From: Thermithiobacillus plumbiphilus
GTDB taxonomy: Bacteria > Pseudomonadota > Gammaproteobacteria > Acidithiobacillales > Thermithiobacillaceae
Assembly: GCF_038070005.1 (NCBI RefSeq)
Contig: NZ_JBBPCO010000005.1
Location: 1 to 64,000 of the forward strand
DNA: 64,000 nucleotides
Direction of reading: 5' to 3'
The notes under the pieces are model-generated. The model worked only from the letters and a program-made list of their open reading frames with translations. It did no database searches and had not been told where the DNA came from. This document shows, one piece after another, positions 9,358 through 19,108 of this stretch. A program made the translations under genes and the position numbers. Each line of letters begins with the position of its first letter. Position 1 is the first letter of the stretch.

Positions 9358-11393
9358 GCACCAGCCCGGCCGACTGGCGCACGGTAGCCGGACATCGGCG
9401 GCTAATGCTGGCCGGGCTGATTCTCGCACCCACTTGGCTCAGCACCATGCTGGTGGCGGAGTACCTGCCGGATACCCTGCCCGGCATGTTGCGGCTGGGT
9501 TATCTGGTGCTGTTCGGCGTTCTGCTGGCCTGGATCTCGGCTGGCTTCTGGGTTGCCGCATCGGGTTTCGTCAGCCTGCTGCGCCGGGGAGATCGTTATA
9601 CCCTGCTGGCCGGTGATGCCGGACATACGGTGAGCAATCCCGGGCGCACCGCCATTCTCATGCCGGTCTATCATGAAGATCCCAGTCAGGTATTTGCCAG
9701 TATCCGCGCCATGTACCTGATGCTGAGCGCCACCGGACGACTGGATGATTTCGATTTCCATGTCCTGAGCGACTCCCGCAAGCCCGAAAGCGCGGTGGCC
9801 GAGGAAATGGTCTGGGCCGAGACCTGTCGCGAGCTCAACGCCTTCGGGCGCATCTTCTATCGCCGCCGGACCATCAATCACGAAGGCAAGGCCGGCAATG
9901 TCGCGGAATTCTGTCGCCGCTGGGGCAAGCGTTATCCTTTTCTGCTGGTGCTGGATGCCGACAGCCTGATGAGCGGTGAGACCATCGTGCAGCTGGTGCA
10001 ACTGATGGCGCGCAATCCGAAGGTCGGGCTGATCCAGACCATTCCCATGGCGGTCAACCGCCAGACCTTCTTTGCCCGCGCCCAGCAGTTCACCCAGCGA
10101 CTGCACGGGCCGGTGTTCGCCGCCGGACTGCATTTCTGGCAGCTCGGCGACAGCAATTACTGGGGCCACAACGCCATCATCCGCACCGCCGCGTTCATGG
10201 CGCATTGCGGCCTGCCACAACTGCCGGGCAGGGTGCCCCTGGGTGGCCCCATCCTCAGCCACGACTTTGTCGAAGCCGCGCTGCTGCGCCGCGCCGGCTG
10301 GCAGGTCTGGCTGGCGCCCGAAATCCGCGGCAGTTACGAGGAGACCCCGCCGACCCTGCCCGATCATCTCGCGCGCGACCGGCGCTGGTGCCGGGGCAAT
10401 CTCCAGCACGCCAAACTGCTGCTGGCCGAGGGCCTGCATCCCATGAGCCGGGTGCATTTTCTCAATGGCATCCTCGCTTATCTGAGCGCGCCGCTCTGGG
10501 CCATGCTGCTGCTGCTCGGCACCTTCGCCGCCGCCATCGGCGATCCCATCGAGGAGAGCGTCGCGGCACTGCCGAGCGGCATCTTCACCTATACTCTGAT
10601 CCTCCTGCTGCTGCCCAAGCTTTTCGGCCCCCTGCTGCTTCTGCGCGAGCCAATGGAATTGCGCCGCTTTGGCGGGACTGCGGCGCTGGGCCTTGGCGTG
10701 CTGATTGAAACGCTCTGGGGGGCGCTGATGGCGCCGGTGCTGATGGTGGCGCACAGCCGCTTCGTGCTGGCCACCCTGTCGGGCAAGGACACGCGCTGGG
10801 GCTCGCAGCGTCGCCAGGACCGGCGGCTCGGCTGGGCGGAGGCCTTCCGGTACTTTCGTTTCGAATCCCTGCTCGGGATTGGCTGGGGCCTGCTGGCCTG
10901 GCGCCTGGACCCGGTCTTTTTCCTGTGGCTCTCGCCGGTGTTGCTGGGGCTGGTACTGGCGGCGCCACTGGCTGTCATGGGCAGCAGTGCGCGCCTGGGC
11001 CGCGGGCTCGGCGCCCTGGGAATCTTTCTGACGCCCGAGGAAAGCTGTCCGCCCTATGCCCTGAAGCTACTGCGCACGCTCAATCGACAGCACTACGCTG
11101 GCTTGCCGGAAACCGCATCCGAGGCCCTGCGCGAGGTCCTGATCAATCCCAGCCTCAACGCCCTGCACGTGGCCATGCTGCGGCTCGATTCACCAAGCGG
11201 CCTTGAGCCGCGCCAGCCCCTGGCAACACTGGAGGTCCGCGTGCGCGACGAAGGCCCCGAAGCGCTGAGTGAGACCGAAATCATGCGCCTGTTGCGCGCC
11301 CCGGAAAGCCTCCTCTACCTGCACTGGACCTTGTGGGAGAAGCCAGCCACGCCTGCTGCCGAGAACCCGGCCTACCTGCCAATCAGTGCCTGA
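9354..11393 (+). CDS. opgH: Glucan glucosyltransferase OpgH/MdoH
   Basis: A 679-residue inner-membrane glucosyltransferase of family GT2. The start is the ATG at 9354, overlapping the previous stop. Two N-terminal membrane helices are followed by the catalytic domain with HVLSDS (UDP-Asp), LVLDADS (the DxD-like pair), GHNAIIR, LSHDFVEAALLRRAGW and the RDRRWCRGN motif that stands for QxxRW. Several more membrane helices follow. It polymerises UDP-glucose into the glucan backbone and exports it. It is shorter than E. coli OpgH (847 aa), mainly because the N-terminal cytoplasmic extension is absent. Confidence 0.95.
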   Translation: MSTSPADWRTVAGHRRLMLAGLILAPTWLSTMLVAEYLPDTLPGMLRLGYLVLFGVLLAWISAGFWVAASGFVSLLRRGDRYTLLAGDAGHTVSNPGRTAILMPVYHEDPSQVFASIRAMYLMLSATGRLDDFDFHVLSDSRKPESAVAEEMVWAETCRELNAFGRIFYRRRTINHEGKAGNVAEFCRRWGKRYPFLLVLDADSLMSGETIVQLVQLMARNPKVGLIQTIPMAVNRQTFFARAQQFTQRLHGPVFAAGLHFWQLGDSNYWGHNAIIRTAAFMAHCGLPQLPGRVPLGGPILSHDFVEAALLRRAGWQVWLAPEIRGSYEETPPTLPDHLARDRRWCRGNLQHAKLLLAEGLHPMSRVHFLNGILAYLSAPLWAMLLLLGTFAAAIGDPIEESVAALPSGIFTYTLILLLLPKLFGPLLLLREPMELRRFGGTAALGLGVLIETLWGALMAPVLMVAHSRFVLATLSGKDTRWGSQRRQDRRLGWAEAFRYFRFESLLGIGWGLLAWRLDPVFFLWLSPVLLGLVLAAPLAVMGSSARLGRGLGALGIFLTPEESCPPYALKLLRTLNRQHYAGLPETASEALREVLINPSLNALHVAMLRLDSPSGLEPRQPLATLEVRVRDEGPEALSETEIMRLLRAPESLLYLHWTLWEKPATPAAENPAYLPISA

Positions 11394-11400
11394 GACTTGC

Positions 11401-12327
11401 TCAGGGCTCCGGTTCACTGGCCGGTGTTCTCGCCTTCGCGCGTGACTCGGCGAATACCCAGGCAATGCCGAAACCCGTCATCAGGGCGTGTTTTTCCCGC
11501 AGCAGCGGACTGTCCTCGAAGACCACCCCGGACAGATCATCATAGCGGAAAAAGGCCCCAGCCCAGATCTTGTCCAAGCGTCTGGTCACCGCGCCGGCCA
11601 GGCGCATGCCGCTGTAGCCTGCACGGGCCTGATAGGCGGGGCGATCCGCAGTGGCAAAGGCCGGATCCACCGAATAGTAATAATCGTGATAGCTGCGATC
11701 GCCGAACAGCGGCCCGAGTGTCATGCCCGCCCGCCATGGCCTGCGCCCCTCTCCCTGCCAGTTCAGGCTGAGATCAGGTGCCGCCACCCAGCCGACGTAT
11801 TCGGCCCGGCCAAAATCCCTGGCCACCGCCAGCACGCCGCGTACCGGCAGGCGCAGGCTCATGCCTGGCAATGGGCCGGAGGTCTTGCGCAATACCACCT
11901 GCAGGGAGGGCCCGAGCTCGAAGCTCGGATCGAGATCCGGCATGCCTCGACGGGCTTCATTCCCTTCGCTTTCCACCGGCGTGGAGGCATTCAGGCTCAT
12001 GTCCAGATGCAGGCGCTGCGAGCGGAACAGCGTGCCCTTGACACCACCGCGGCTCACGCGCAAGACCTCACCGCGATAGATGACATAAGGCAAGGGCAGC
12101 ACATAGGTTTGCCCCTGATCGGCCCCCCGGTAATCCGGCGTATTCAATACCGCCGTGCCCAGGCCGAGCTCCCAGCGTGGCAGAGCGGGTTCTGCCGCCT
12201 TCGGTGCCGGCGTCGTGGCAGCCGCAGCAACGGCCTCGGCGCCAACCGGGATCTCTGGTACCACTGCCGCAAACACCAGCCCCGGCCAGCAGGCCAGGCC
12301 GAGCAGCCAGGAAAACTTCTGCTTCAA
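11401..12327 (-). CDS. MipA/OmpV family outer-membrane protein
   Basis: A 308-residue beta-barrel candidate. The start is taken as TTG at 12327, because GGGAGGTG lies six bases upstream and the sequence from there is a proper signal peptide (KQKFSWLLGLACWPGLVFA). Upstream in-frame sequence lacks any ribosome-binding site and overlaps arsB. The mature part shows MipA/OmpV features: ELGLGTAVLNTPDYRGA, GPSLQ, DRSYHDYYYSVDP and a final strand GFGIAWVF, after which 16 polar residues extend beyond the usual terminal aromatic. MipA-type proteins bind murein enzymes in some species. Here it follows arsB in the same direction, 79 bases away. Confidence 0.85.
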   Translation of the reverse strand: MKQKFSWLLGLACWPGLVFAAVVPEIPVGAEAVAAAATTPAPKAAEPALPRWELGLGTAVLNTPDYRGADQGQTYVLPLPYVIYRGEVLRVSRGGVKGTLFRSQRLHLDMSLNASTPVESEGNEARRGMPDLDPSFELGPSLQVVLRKTSGPLPGMSLRLPVRGVLAVARDFGRAEYVGWVAAPDLSLNWQGEGRRPWRAGMTLGPLFGDRSYHDYYYSVDPAFATADRPAYQARAGYSGMRLAGAVTRRLDKIWAGAFFRYDDLSGVVFEDSPLLREKHALMTGFGIAWVFAESRAKARTPASEPEP

Positions 12328-12406
12328 AATTTGCACCTCCCGAAGCAAGGCCCCGTTGCATCCACCACCGCTTGCGAGCTTTTCATGGGATTGGTCAACG
12401 CCTTGC

Positions 12407-13717
12407 TTAAAAAACGCGCGGCAGCCAGGCCACGAGCGCCAGCAAAACCAGGAGCAGCACAGGCGGCACCAGCACCAGACCCATGGCCATGTAGCGCCCC
12501 CAGCCAATGTGAAAACCCTTGCGATCGAGCACATGCAGCCACAAAAGGGTGGCAAGACTGCCGATGGGCGTGATCTTGGGCCCGAGATCGCAGCCGATGA
12601 CATTGGCATAGATCATGGCCTGGCGCACGCCTTCAGACAGCCCTTGCGCGTCGTGGATGGCCAGGGAACCGATCAGCACCGTGGGCATGTTGTTCATCAC
12701 CGAGGACAGACCGGCAAAGAGGAAGCCCGTGCCCAGGGTTGCAGCGAGCATGCCCTGCCCCCCAAGCGCCTCCAGGACGCGGGCCAGCTCTGTCGTCAGT
12801 CCCTGATTCTTCAGGCCATAGACCACCAGATACATGCCCAGACTGAACAGCACCACCTGCCAGGGCGCCTCGCGCAGCACCTTGCGCACTGGAATGACGC
12901 CTGCCTGACCGCTCCGCCACCAGCGTCCGGCCAGGGCCAGCAGGAAAAGCGCGCCCAGACCCGCCACCAGGGATACCGGCACGCCAAGCGGTCCACTGAA
13001 GAAATAGGCAAAGAGCAGCAATCCCAGTATCGGAAAGCTCCAGCGGAACACCAGCGGATCGCGGATCACGCTGGCGGGATGGGCAAGATTTGCAAGCGCG
13101 TACTGCGCCGGCAGATCACGGCGGAAATACAGGCCAAGCACCGCCATGGTCGCCACAATGGCGGCAATGTCCACCGGCACCATGACCCGGGCATACTGAT
13201 CGAAGGGAATATTGAAATAATCCGCCGAGACGATATTCACCAGATTGGAGATCACGAAAGGCAGGCTGGTACTGTCGGCCACGAAGCCGGTCGCCATCAC
13301 GAAGGCAAAGGTCGCCCCCGGGCCAAAGCCCAGCGCCAGCAGCATCTCCATGACGATCGGGGTCAGGATCAGAGCGGCGCCGTCGTTGGCAAAGAAGGCT
13401 GATACCCCGGCCCCGAGCAGGATCACCAGCGGGAACAGCCGCCGCCCGTGTCCCCCACCCCAGCGCGCGATGTGCAGCGCCGCCCAGTGAAAGAATCCCG
13501 CTTCATCGAGAATGATGGAAATGATGATCAGCGCCACGAAGGTAAAGGTGGCATTCCAGACGATCTGCCAGACCACCGGGATATCGGGCAGGCTCACCAC
13601 CCCGACTGCAAGCGCCAGGACCGCACCGATCAACGCCCCCCAGCCAATGCCCAGGCCTCGCGGCTGCCAGATCACCAGAATCAGGGTAAAGAGAAAGACG
13701 AGCATGGCGGTCAGCAT
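12407..13717 (-). CDS. arsB: Arsenite efflux permease ArsB
   Basis: A 436-residue integral membrane protein of the ArsB (ion transporter) superfamily with about 11-12 hydrophobic segments. Diagnostic sequences are [12 protein letters not shown] near residue 110, [12 protein letters not shown] near residue 155, and the C-terminal [14 protein letters not shown] and [25 protein letters not shown] motifs. It expels As(III)/Sb(III) using the proton motive force, or as a pump with ArsA, which is not present here. It follows arsR by 35 bases with an AAGGAAAA ribosome-binding site, giving an arsR-arsB unit. Confidence 0.95.
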   Translation of the reverse strand: MLTAMLVFLFTLILVIWQPRGLGIGWGALIGAVLALAVGVVSLPDIPVVWQIVWNATFTFVALIIISIILDEAGFFHWAALHIARWGGGHGRRLFPLVILLGAGVSAFFANDGAALILTPIVMEMLLALGFGPGATFAFVMATGFVADSTSLPFVISNLVNIVSADYFNIPFDQYARVMVPVDIAAIVATMAVLGLYFRRDLPAQYALANLAHPASVIRDPLVFRWSFPILGLLLFAYFFSGPLGVPVSLVAGLGALFLLALAGRWWRSGQAGVIPVRKVLREAPWQVVLFSLGMYLVVYGLKNQGLTTELARVLEALGGQGMLAATLGTGFLFAGLSSVMNNMPTVLIGSLAIHDAQGLSEGVRQAMIYANVIGCDLGPKITPIGSLATLLWLHVLDRKGFHIGWGRYMAMGLVLVPPVLLLVLLALVAWLPRVF

Positions 13718-13752
13718 GATTTTCCTTTTTAGAGACAGCCGGGTTGCGCCGC

Positions 13753-14100
13753 TTATGCGCCCCGAGCGCAGGGGTCTTCCAGCCGCAGGGCGCGGGCGCG
13801 CTGTTTATCCGTCAAGAACGGCGACAACTCGCCCCAGTGCGCAAAGCCTGCCTTGAGCACGTCCAGCGCCCAGCCAGGCAGTTCAGGGTGCAAACGGTAA
13901 TAGGCCCAGGTGCCGCGCCGCTGATCCAGCAGAACGCCCGCGATGCGCAATGCCGCCAGGTGGCGGGAGATCTTTGGCTGGGATAAGCCGAGCACCGCCG
14001 TCAGTTCGCAGACACAAAGCGACTCGCCATCGAGCAGCAGGTGCAGGATGCGCAGGCGTGTATCATCGGCAAGCAGGCTATAAAATGTAGTGGCTTCCAT
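13753..14100 (-). CDS. arsR: ArsR family metalloregulator
   Basis: A 115-residue winged-helix repressor. It contains the As(III)-sensing CVC pair (Cys29 and Cys31, in ESLCVCEL) at the start of the recognition-helix region, followed by [19 protein letters not shown], the DNA-binding helix. The start at 14100 is preferred to longer in-frame starts because the ArsR fold begins there and the upstream bases form operator-like palindromes. It derepresses its own operon (arsB, possibly mipA) on binding arsenite. Confidence 0.93.
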   Translation of the reverse strand: MEATTFYSLLADDTRLRILHLLLDGESLCVCELTAVLGLSQPKISRHLAALRIAGVLLDQRRGTWAYYRLHPELPGWALDVLKAGFAHWGELSPFLTDKQRARALRLEDPCARGA

Positions 14101-14104
14101 GGCC

Positions 14105-14133
14105 CGAATATATTCGAATGCCCATATATATGG
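14105..14133. promoter_or_regulatory. Two tandem palindromes over the arsR promoter (candidate ArsR operators)
   Basis: CGAATATATTCG at 14105-14116 and CCATATATATGG at 14122-14133 are both perfect 12-bp palindromes, centred 17 bases apart and ending five bases before the arsR start. On the minus strand a TTGCCA (-35) and TATATT (-10), 18 bases apart, overlap both palindromes. That -10 would give an almost leaderless arsR transcript. ArsR proteins bind such AT-rich dyads over their own promoters. Confidence 0.6.
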
Positions 14134-14284
14134 CAAGACGGATACGCACTGGTTAATCAGCATCTGGCCTGGATGAAAAAGCCCCCCCAGACTCAGACTT
14201 AGGTCACACGCAAAGGGCCAGAGCCGGGTCTAGAATGCGTTTTCCGCCATGGCTTGACAGGCTCAGGAGTTTTTGATCAAGGCC

Positions 14285-14313
14285 TTGCGCTTTCGGCTTG
14301 GTGGGCATATACT
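14285..14313 (+). promoter_or_regulatory. Sigma-70 promoter of the cold-shock gene
   Basis: TTGCGC (14285-14290) and TATACT (14308-14313) are separated by 17 bases. Transcription from about 14320 would give a leader of about 137 bases before the cold-shock ATG, in line with the long leaders of cspA-type genes. The rest of the roughly 350-base space between arsR and this gene shows nothing else recognisable. Confidence 0.55.
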
Positions 14314-14456
14314 GGCAGGGATTTTCAAGTCTTGGGTTTGATCGTTCGCAGTTACCCTGTGTCCAGTCGGTACTTCAACTTCTCATCTCATCGTCTTGAT
14401 TCTCGTGTAACGCGGGCTCTGCCCAATTCTTCAGTCAATATTCAGGAATATTTATC

Positions 14457-14663
14457 ATGGCAACTGGCATTGTAAAGTGGTTCAACGAATCCAAGGGCTT
14501 CGGCTTCATCACCCCCGATAATGGTGGCGAAGACGTGTTCGCGCATTTCTCTGCGATTTCCGGCAGCGGTTTCAAGACCCTGCGCGAAAACCAGAAGGTG
14601 TCCTTTGACGTGGTCACTGGCCCCAAAGGCAAGCAGGCAGCCAACATCCAGGCTCTGGATTAA
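14457..14663 (+). CDS. Cold-shock domain protein (CspA family)
   Basis: A 68-residue cold-shock domain. It starts [18 protein letters not shown], with both RNA-binding motifs: RNP1 (KGFGFI) and RNP2 (DVFAHFS). It ends in a [10 protein letters not shown] motif. Length is standard. These proteins bind single-stranded RNA and DNA and act as RNA chaperones. The gene is monocistronic, with its own promoter and a strong terminator. Which csp paralogue it is cannot be told. Confidence 0.96.
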   Translation: MATGIVKWFNESKGFGFITPDNGGEDVFAHFSAISGSGFKTLRENQKVSFDVVTGPKGKQAANIQALD

Positions 14664-14675
14664 GCAGCTCGCAAC

Positions 14676-14701
14676 AAAAGCCCGGTTCGCCGGGCTTTTT
14701 T
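14676..14701 (+). terminator. Rho-independent terminator of the cold-shock gene
   Basis: Ten-base-pair stem AAAAGCCCGG / CCGGGCTTTT with a TTCG loop, followed by T residues. It starts 12 bases after the stop codon. Confidence 0.92.
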
Positions 14702-14782
14702 CATTTGGAGCCCCTGCCCGCAAACCGCGCCAGACAGGACTGCGCGACTCAGATCAGGACACACAGGCCCGAAACAGCCGGC

Positions 14783-15304
14783 CTAGACCGTACCCCTGTC
14801 CATCAGACCACCCCCCTCCGTAAAAGCAGCTCTGTCCGGTACCCACTCACCGGCTCGAATTGCCCGGATCAACATCGGGGCAACCTCCTCCAGCACCCAG
14901 ACATCCTCCTTGCTGAACGGAATCGAGCGATAGTCAAAGTGACAGATCGTTCCGAACAGATCATCCCCATCAAATAGCGGTACGCCGCAGTATGACTGCA
15001 CCACACGTTGCTTGGGATGACCCGCGACGCGCGTATCGTGCAGCGCATCCTCGGTCAGGAAGATACAACCGCTGTCACGCACAAAAAGACAGTAGGATTC
15101 CAGCACCGGCAGATCCGGGCAGCGTTCCACCTTTGGATCCAGCCGGTCGATCAGGTGCAGGTTGCGCAGGGTGCCTTCCTCGAAACGGAATATGGCGGTA
15201 AAGCGGTGAGGCGTCCTGCTGTTGAGATACCGCAAGGCCAGCCGAACACCCCCATTCTGCAACAGGTGTCGGGCGGTCATGACCGTTGTCTGATAGTAAG
15301 ACAT
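14783..15304 (-). CDS. GAF domain sensor-like protein
   Basis: A 173-residue stand-alone GAF domain. Typical elements are HRFTAIFRFEEGTLRNL, SYCLFVRDSG near residue 72, and the VVQSYCGVPLFDGDDLFGTICHFD core near residue 100, ending with the FSKEDVWVLEEVAPMLIRAI helix. No output domain is attached, so it may bind a small ligand or sense redox state through Cys residues (SYC appears twice). It is transcribed away from the cold-shock gene's terminator. Its partner is unknown. Confidence 0.85.
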   Translation of the reverse strand: MSYYQTTVMTARHLLQNGGVRLALRYLNSRTPHRFTAIFRFEEGTLRNLHLIDRLDPKVERCPDLPVLESYCLFVRDSGCIFLTEDALHDTRVAGHPKQRVVQSYCGVPLFDGDDLFGTICHFDYRSIPFSKEDVWVLEEVAPMLIRAIRAGEWVPDRAAFTEGGGLMDRGTV

Positions 15305-15624
15305 ATTTCCCTCTCAATCGCCGGATGCCAGCGTGGTCAGAAGCCATGGGCATGCGAGATGCTCTTGGGAATGAGCAGAGACCTTTCAGGATGTTTGCTG
15401 ACCCGGCCAGCAAGAGACAGCAAGCATTGAGGATTATGACAAAATGAACAAAATGTAGGTCATAGGAGATGCTGCTCACCGGTACCGACTGCGCACAGCA
15501 TCTGCAACCAGAAAACAGGAAGGCGGGAAGCCCGCAAACAGGAGTCCAGCTTAGGGGATGCGTGTCGGCCTGACCACCGACCATGGCCTGATATTCAGCA
15601 GGCCATGGCCCTTGTTCAGGACGC
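15305..15624. other. 320-base intergenic space with a hairpin, no gene
   Basis: No plausible ORF or RNA gene was seen. It contains the upstream region of the GAF gene, and near the end of the rhodanese gene an inverted repeat CCATGGCCTG / CAGGCCATGG (15581-15590 and 15599-15608) with an 8-base loop. No T-tract follows on the minus strand, so it is not a classical terminator. Confidence 0.5.
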
Positions 15625-16116
15625 TCAGAGATTGACCCAGGGCAGGCCGGCCACCTTCCAGCCTTCCTTGAAGCCTCGCCGGCCCTGGGCATCCTTGCCG
15701 CCCTCGAAGCCTTCCAGCACATTGTAACAGCGCGAGCATCCCCGGGCCGTCATGAAAGTCGCGGCTGCCACCGAACGCGCGCCACTGCGGCACAGGAACA
15801 TGAGCACATCATCGGAACTGGCCCGCGCCAGAACTTCATCGGCAAAGGCTGGATTGATCTGCATCTCGGGGTAGATCTGCCAGGGGATATGCAGGCTGTC
15901 ATGCACCATGCCGACGAATTCGACCTCGGGCAGGGTCCGCACATCGATCAGGCGGGCACCGGGCACTGCCCTGAACAGGGCAAATGCCTCGACCGGGCTC
16001 AGATCACCCGCGTAAGCATGGCCGGCTTCCTGCGCCCGGGTCGCCGCGCGCTCGAAAATGGCCATTGCATCAATTGCCTTGGAAAGCTCCTGATTTGCAG
16101 TATCGGGGACTGTCAT
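15625..16116 (-). CDS. Rhodanese-like sulfurtransferase
   Basis: A 163-residue protein with a helical N-terminal extension of about 40 residues and then a rhodanese domain: SPVEAFALFRA, LIDVRTLPEVEFVGMV, HIPW, and the active-site loop FLCRSGARS with the catalytic Cys. The C-terminal NVLEGFEGGKD motif is typical of the family. It has no signal peptide, so it acts in the cytoplasm and moves sulfane sulfur between donors and thiols. The gene is divergent from the CDF transporter. Confidence 0.92.
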   Translation of the reverse strand: MTVPDTANQELSKAIDAMAIFERAATRAQEAGHAYAGDLSPVEAFALFRAVPGARLIDVRTLPEVEFVGMVHDSLHIPWQIYPEMQINPAFADEVLARASSDDVLMFLCRSGARSVAAATFMTARGCSRCYNVLEGFEGGKDAQGRRGFKEGWKVAGLPWVNL

Positions 16117-16258
16117 CGTGGTTCCCTCCCTAGCCGGAATGGCTGCTCATCAAGAAGTGTGGCGCGATATCACCAGCAGTCAATCCACTTCCGACAAATG
16201 GCTTAGCAATGCGCCCGGTTTTCGTTATCATGTCTGCTCTTCCCCATCAAGGGCAACC

Positions 16259-17413
16259 ATGAAGCAGACAGCCAGGCTGGATCGCGAGACACGCGGGCGC
16301 ATCAATCAGCGGGTGACCATCGTTGGCGCGGCCTGGAACGTGCTGCTGGTCGCCATCAAGCTGGTCATCGGCCTGCTCGGGCAGTCCCAGGCACTGATCG
16401 CCGACGCCTTTCACTCGCTCGCGGATCTCCTGAATGATTTCGGGCTGATGATCGCCATGTACTTCAGCCGTCAGGCCCCGGACGAGGAACACCCTTACGG
16501 CCATGAGCGCTTCGAGACCCTGGCGGCCTTCGGCATCGGCCTGCTGCTGGCCATCAACGGCATCTGGCTGGCGCTGCACAATGTCCAGCGGCTTTATCAT
16601 GGCGAGCTCAGCACGCCCGAGAGCTACACCCTGTTCGCAGCACTGCTGGGCATTTTCATCAAGGAAGGCATGTATCATTACACCATCCGCGCGGCACGGC
16701 TGACCCACTCGCCAGCGCTCAAGGCCAATGCTTGGGATCACCGTTCCGATGCCATCTCCAGCATCGTGGTATTCATCGGCATTGCAGGCACCCTGATGGG
16801 CATGCCCTATCTGGATGCCACCGTGGCCATCCTGGTGGGGCTCATGGTGCTGCGCATCGGCGCCATGACGGCCTGGGAGGCCCTGCAGGAGCTGGTAGAT
16901 CGCGGCCTGGGCCCGGAGCAGCTGGCGCGCATCCGCAAGCTCATCACCGGCGTGGAAGGCGTGACCGACCTGCACCTGCTGAAGACCCGGCGCATGGGGC
17001 CGCAGGCACTCGCCGAGGTGCATATCGAGGTCGCGCCCCGACTGAGCGTGTCGGAAGGCCACCAGATCGCCGAACGGGTCCGGCGGACGCTACTGGAGGC
17101 GGTGCCGGATCTGAGCGAGGCCACCATCCATATCGATCCCGAGAATGATGAGACGGATGCCCCCTTGCTGCCACCGCGCAGCGAGGTAGAGCTTCGACTG
17201 CAGCGCGCGCTGGCCGAGCATCGGCTTCCCCAACCGGAGAACCTGCTGCTGCATTATCAATCCGGCAGGCTGCTGCTGGAACTCTGTTATTTTCTGCCGG
17301 CGCGTGGTTCACTCGACGAATTGCAGCTGCTGGCCACCGAGATCCGCGATACCTTGCTGGCAAGCGGGATCGCCCAAGACGTGCAGATCCTCTGGCGCAG
17401 CGAAACCGCGTGA
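16259..17413 (+). CDS. Cation diffusion facilitator with C-terminal extension
   Basis: A 384-residue CDF transporter. The start at 16259 is preferred because the upstream in-frame segment is not conserved-looking. Six membrane helices follow, with the metal-site motifs LIADAFHSLADLLNDF in helix 2 and WDHRSDAISS in helix 5, plus the EEHPYGHERFE loop. The usual cytoplasmic domain (ELVDRGLGPEQ..HLLKTRRMG..VHIEVAP) ends near residue 300, and about 80 further residues form an additional alpha/beta segment. It probably exports Fe(II), Mn(II) or Zn(II); substrate is uncertain. Confidence 0.9.
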   Translation: MKQTARLDRETRGRINQRVTIVGAAWNVLLVAIKLVIGLLGQSQALIADAFHSLADLLNDFGLMIAMYFSRQAPDEEHPYGHERFETLAAFGIGLLLAINGIWLALHNVQRLYHGELSTPESYTLFAALLGIFIKEGMYHYTIRAARLTHSPALKANAWDHRSDAISSIVVFIGIAGTLMGMPYLDATVAILVGLMVLRIGAMTAWEALQELVDRGLGPEQLARIRKLITGVEGVTDLHLLKTRRMGPQALAEVHIEVAPRLSVSEGHQIAERVRRTLLEAVPDLSEATIHIDPENDETDAPLLPPRSEVELRLQRALAEHRLPQPENLLLHYQSGRLLLELCYFLPARGSLDELQLLATEIRDTLLASGIAQDVQILWRSETA

Positions 17414-17414
17414 A

Positions 17415-17461
17415 TGCACTTTCATGGTGCAACATGGTCTGAAATGCACCAGATGTGTGCA
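17415..17461 (+). promoter_or_regulatory. Two NtrC binding sites upstream of glnA
   Basis: TGCACTTTCATGGTGCA (17415-17431) and TGCACCAGATGTGTGCA (17445-17461) both match the 17-base NtrC consensus TGCACCA-N3-TGGTGCA, with two and one arm mismatches respectively. Their centres are 30 bases (about three helical turns) apart and lie about 130 and 100 bases upstream of the sigma-54 start, the normal enhancer arrangement at glnAp2. Confidence 0.88.
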
Positions 17462-17524
17462 CGCGATCTGCACCGAAAGCAGGCAGGATCGCACTGATAC
17501 AAGACATTTGACAAAGATCGCGCC

Positions 17525-17542
17525 TTGGCACAAATTCTGCTT
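17525..17542 (+). promoter_or_regulatory. Sigma-54 promoter of glnA
   Basis: TTGGCACAAATTCTGCTT: the GG at 17527-17528 and GC at 17539-17540 are ten bases apart. The expected start is near 17551, about 35 bases before the glnA ATG. Confidence 0.88.
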
Positions 17543-17586
17543 TTGTGCTCGCGTAACCGTGGAACCCGTCCTGACAGGAGCTAGCA

Positions 17587-19002
<1,416 letters not shown>

Positions 19003-19020
19003 GGGATTCCTTCAGATGCA

Positions 19021-19047
19021 AAGGGCCCCGGCAACGGGGCCTTTTTT
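19021..19047 (+). terminator. Rho-independent terminator of glnA
   Basis: Stem GGCCCCG / CGGGGCC (19024-19030 with 19035-19041), GCAA loop, and six T residues. Additional A-T pairs extend the base. It separates glnA from the downstream genes. Confidence 0.92.
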
Positions 19048-19108
19048 CGTCTGTCACCCCGCCAGCACAGGATTCAGGCTATCATTAGAAAAAGCTCCGG
19101 AGGACCCC

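Noticed and set aside
9402-10754. Long leftward ORF inside opgH
   Set aside because: Shadow of opgH: Gln/His/Gly-rich, no motif, no ribosome-binding site.
12155-13402. Forward ORF across arsB
   Set aside because: Shadow of arsB; composition is Gln/His-rich without a domain.
15581-15608. Hairpin as terminator of the rhodanese gene
   Set aside because: The stem is good, but no T-run follows on the relevant strand.
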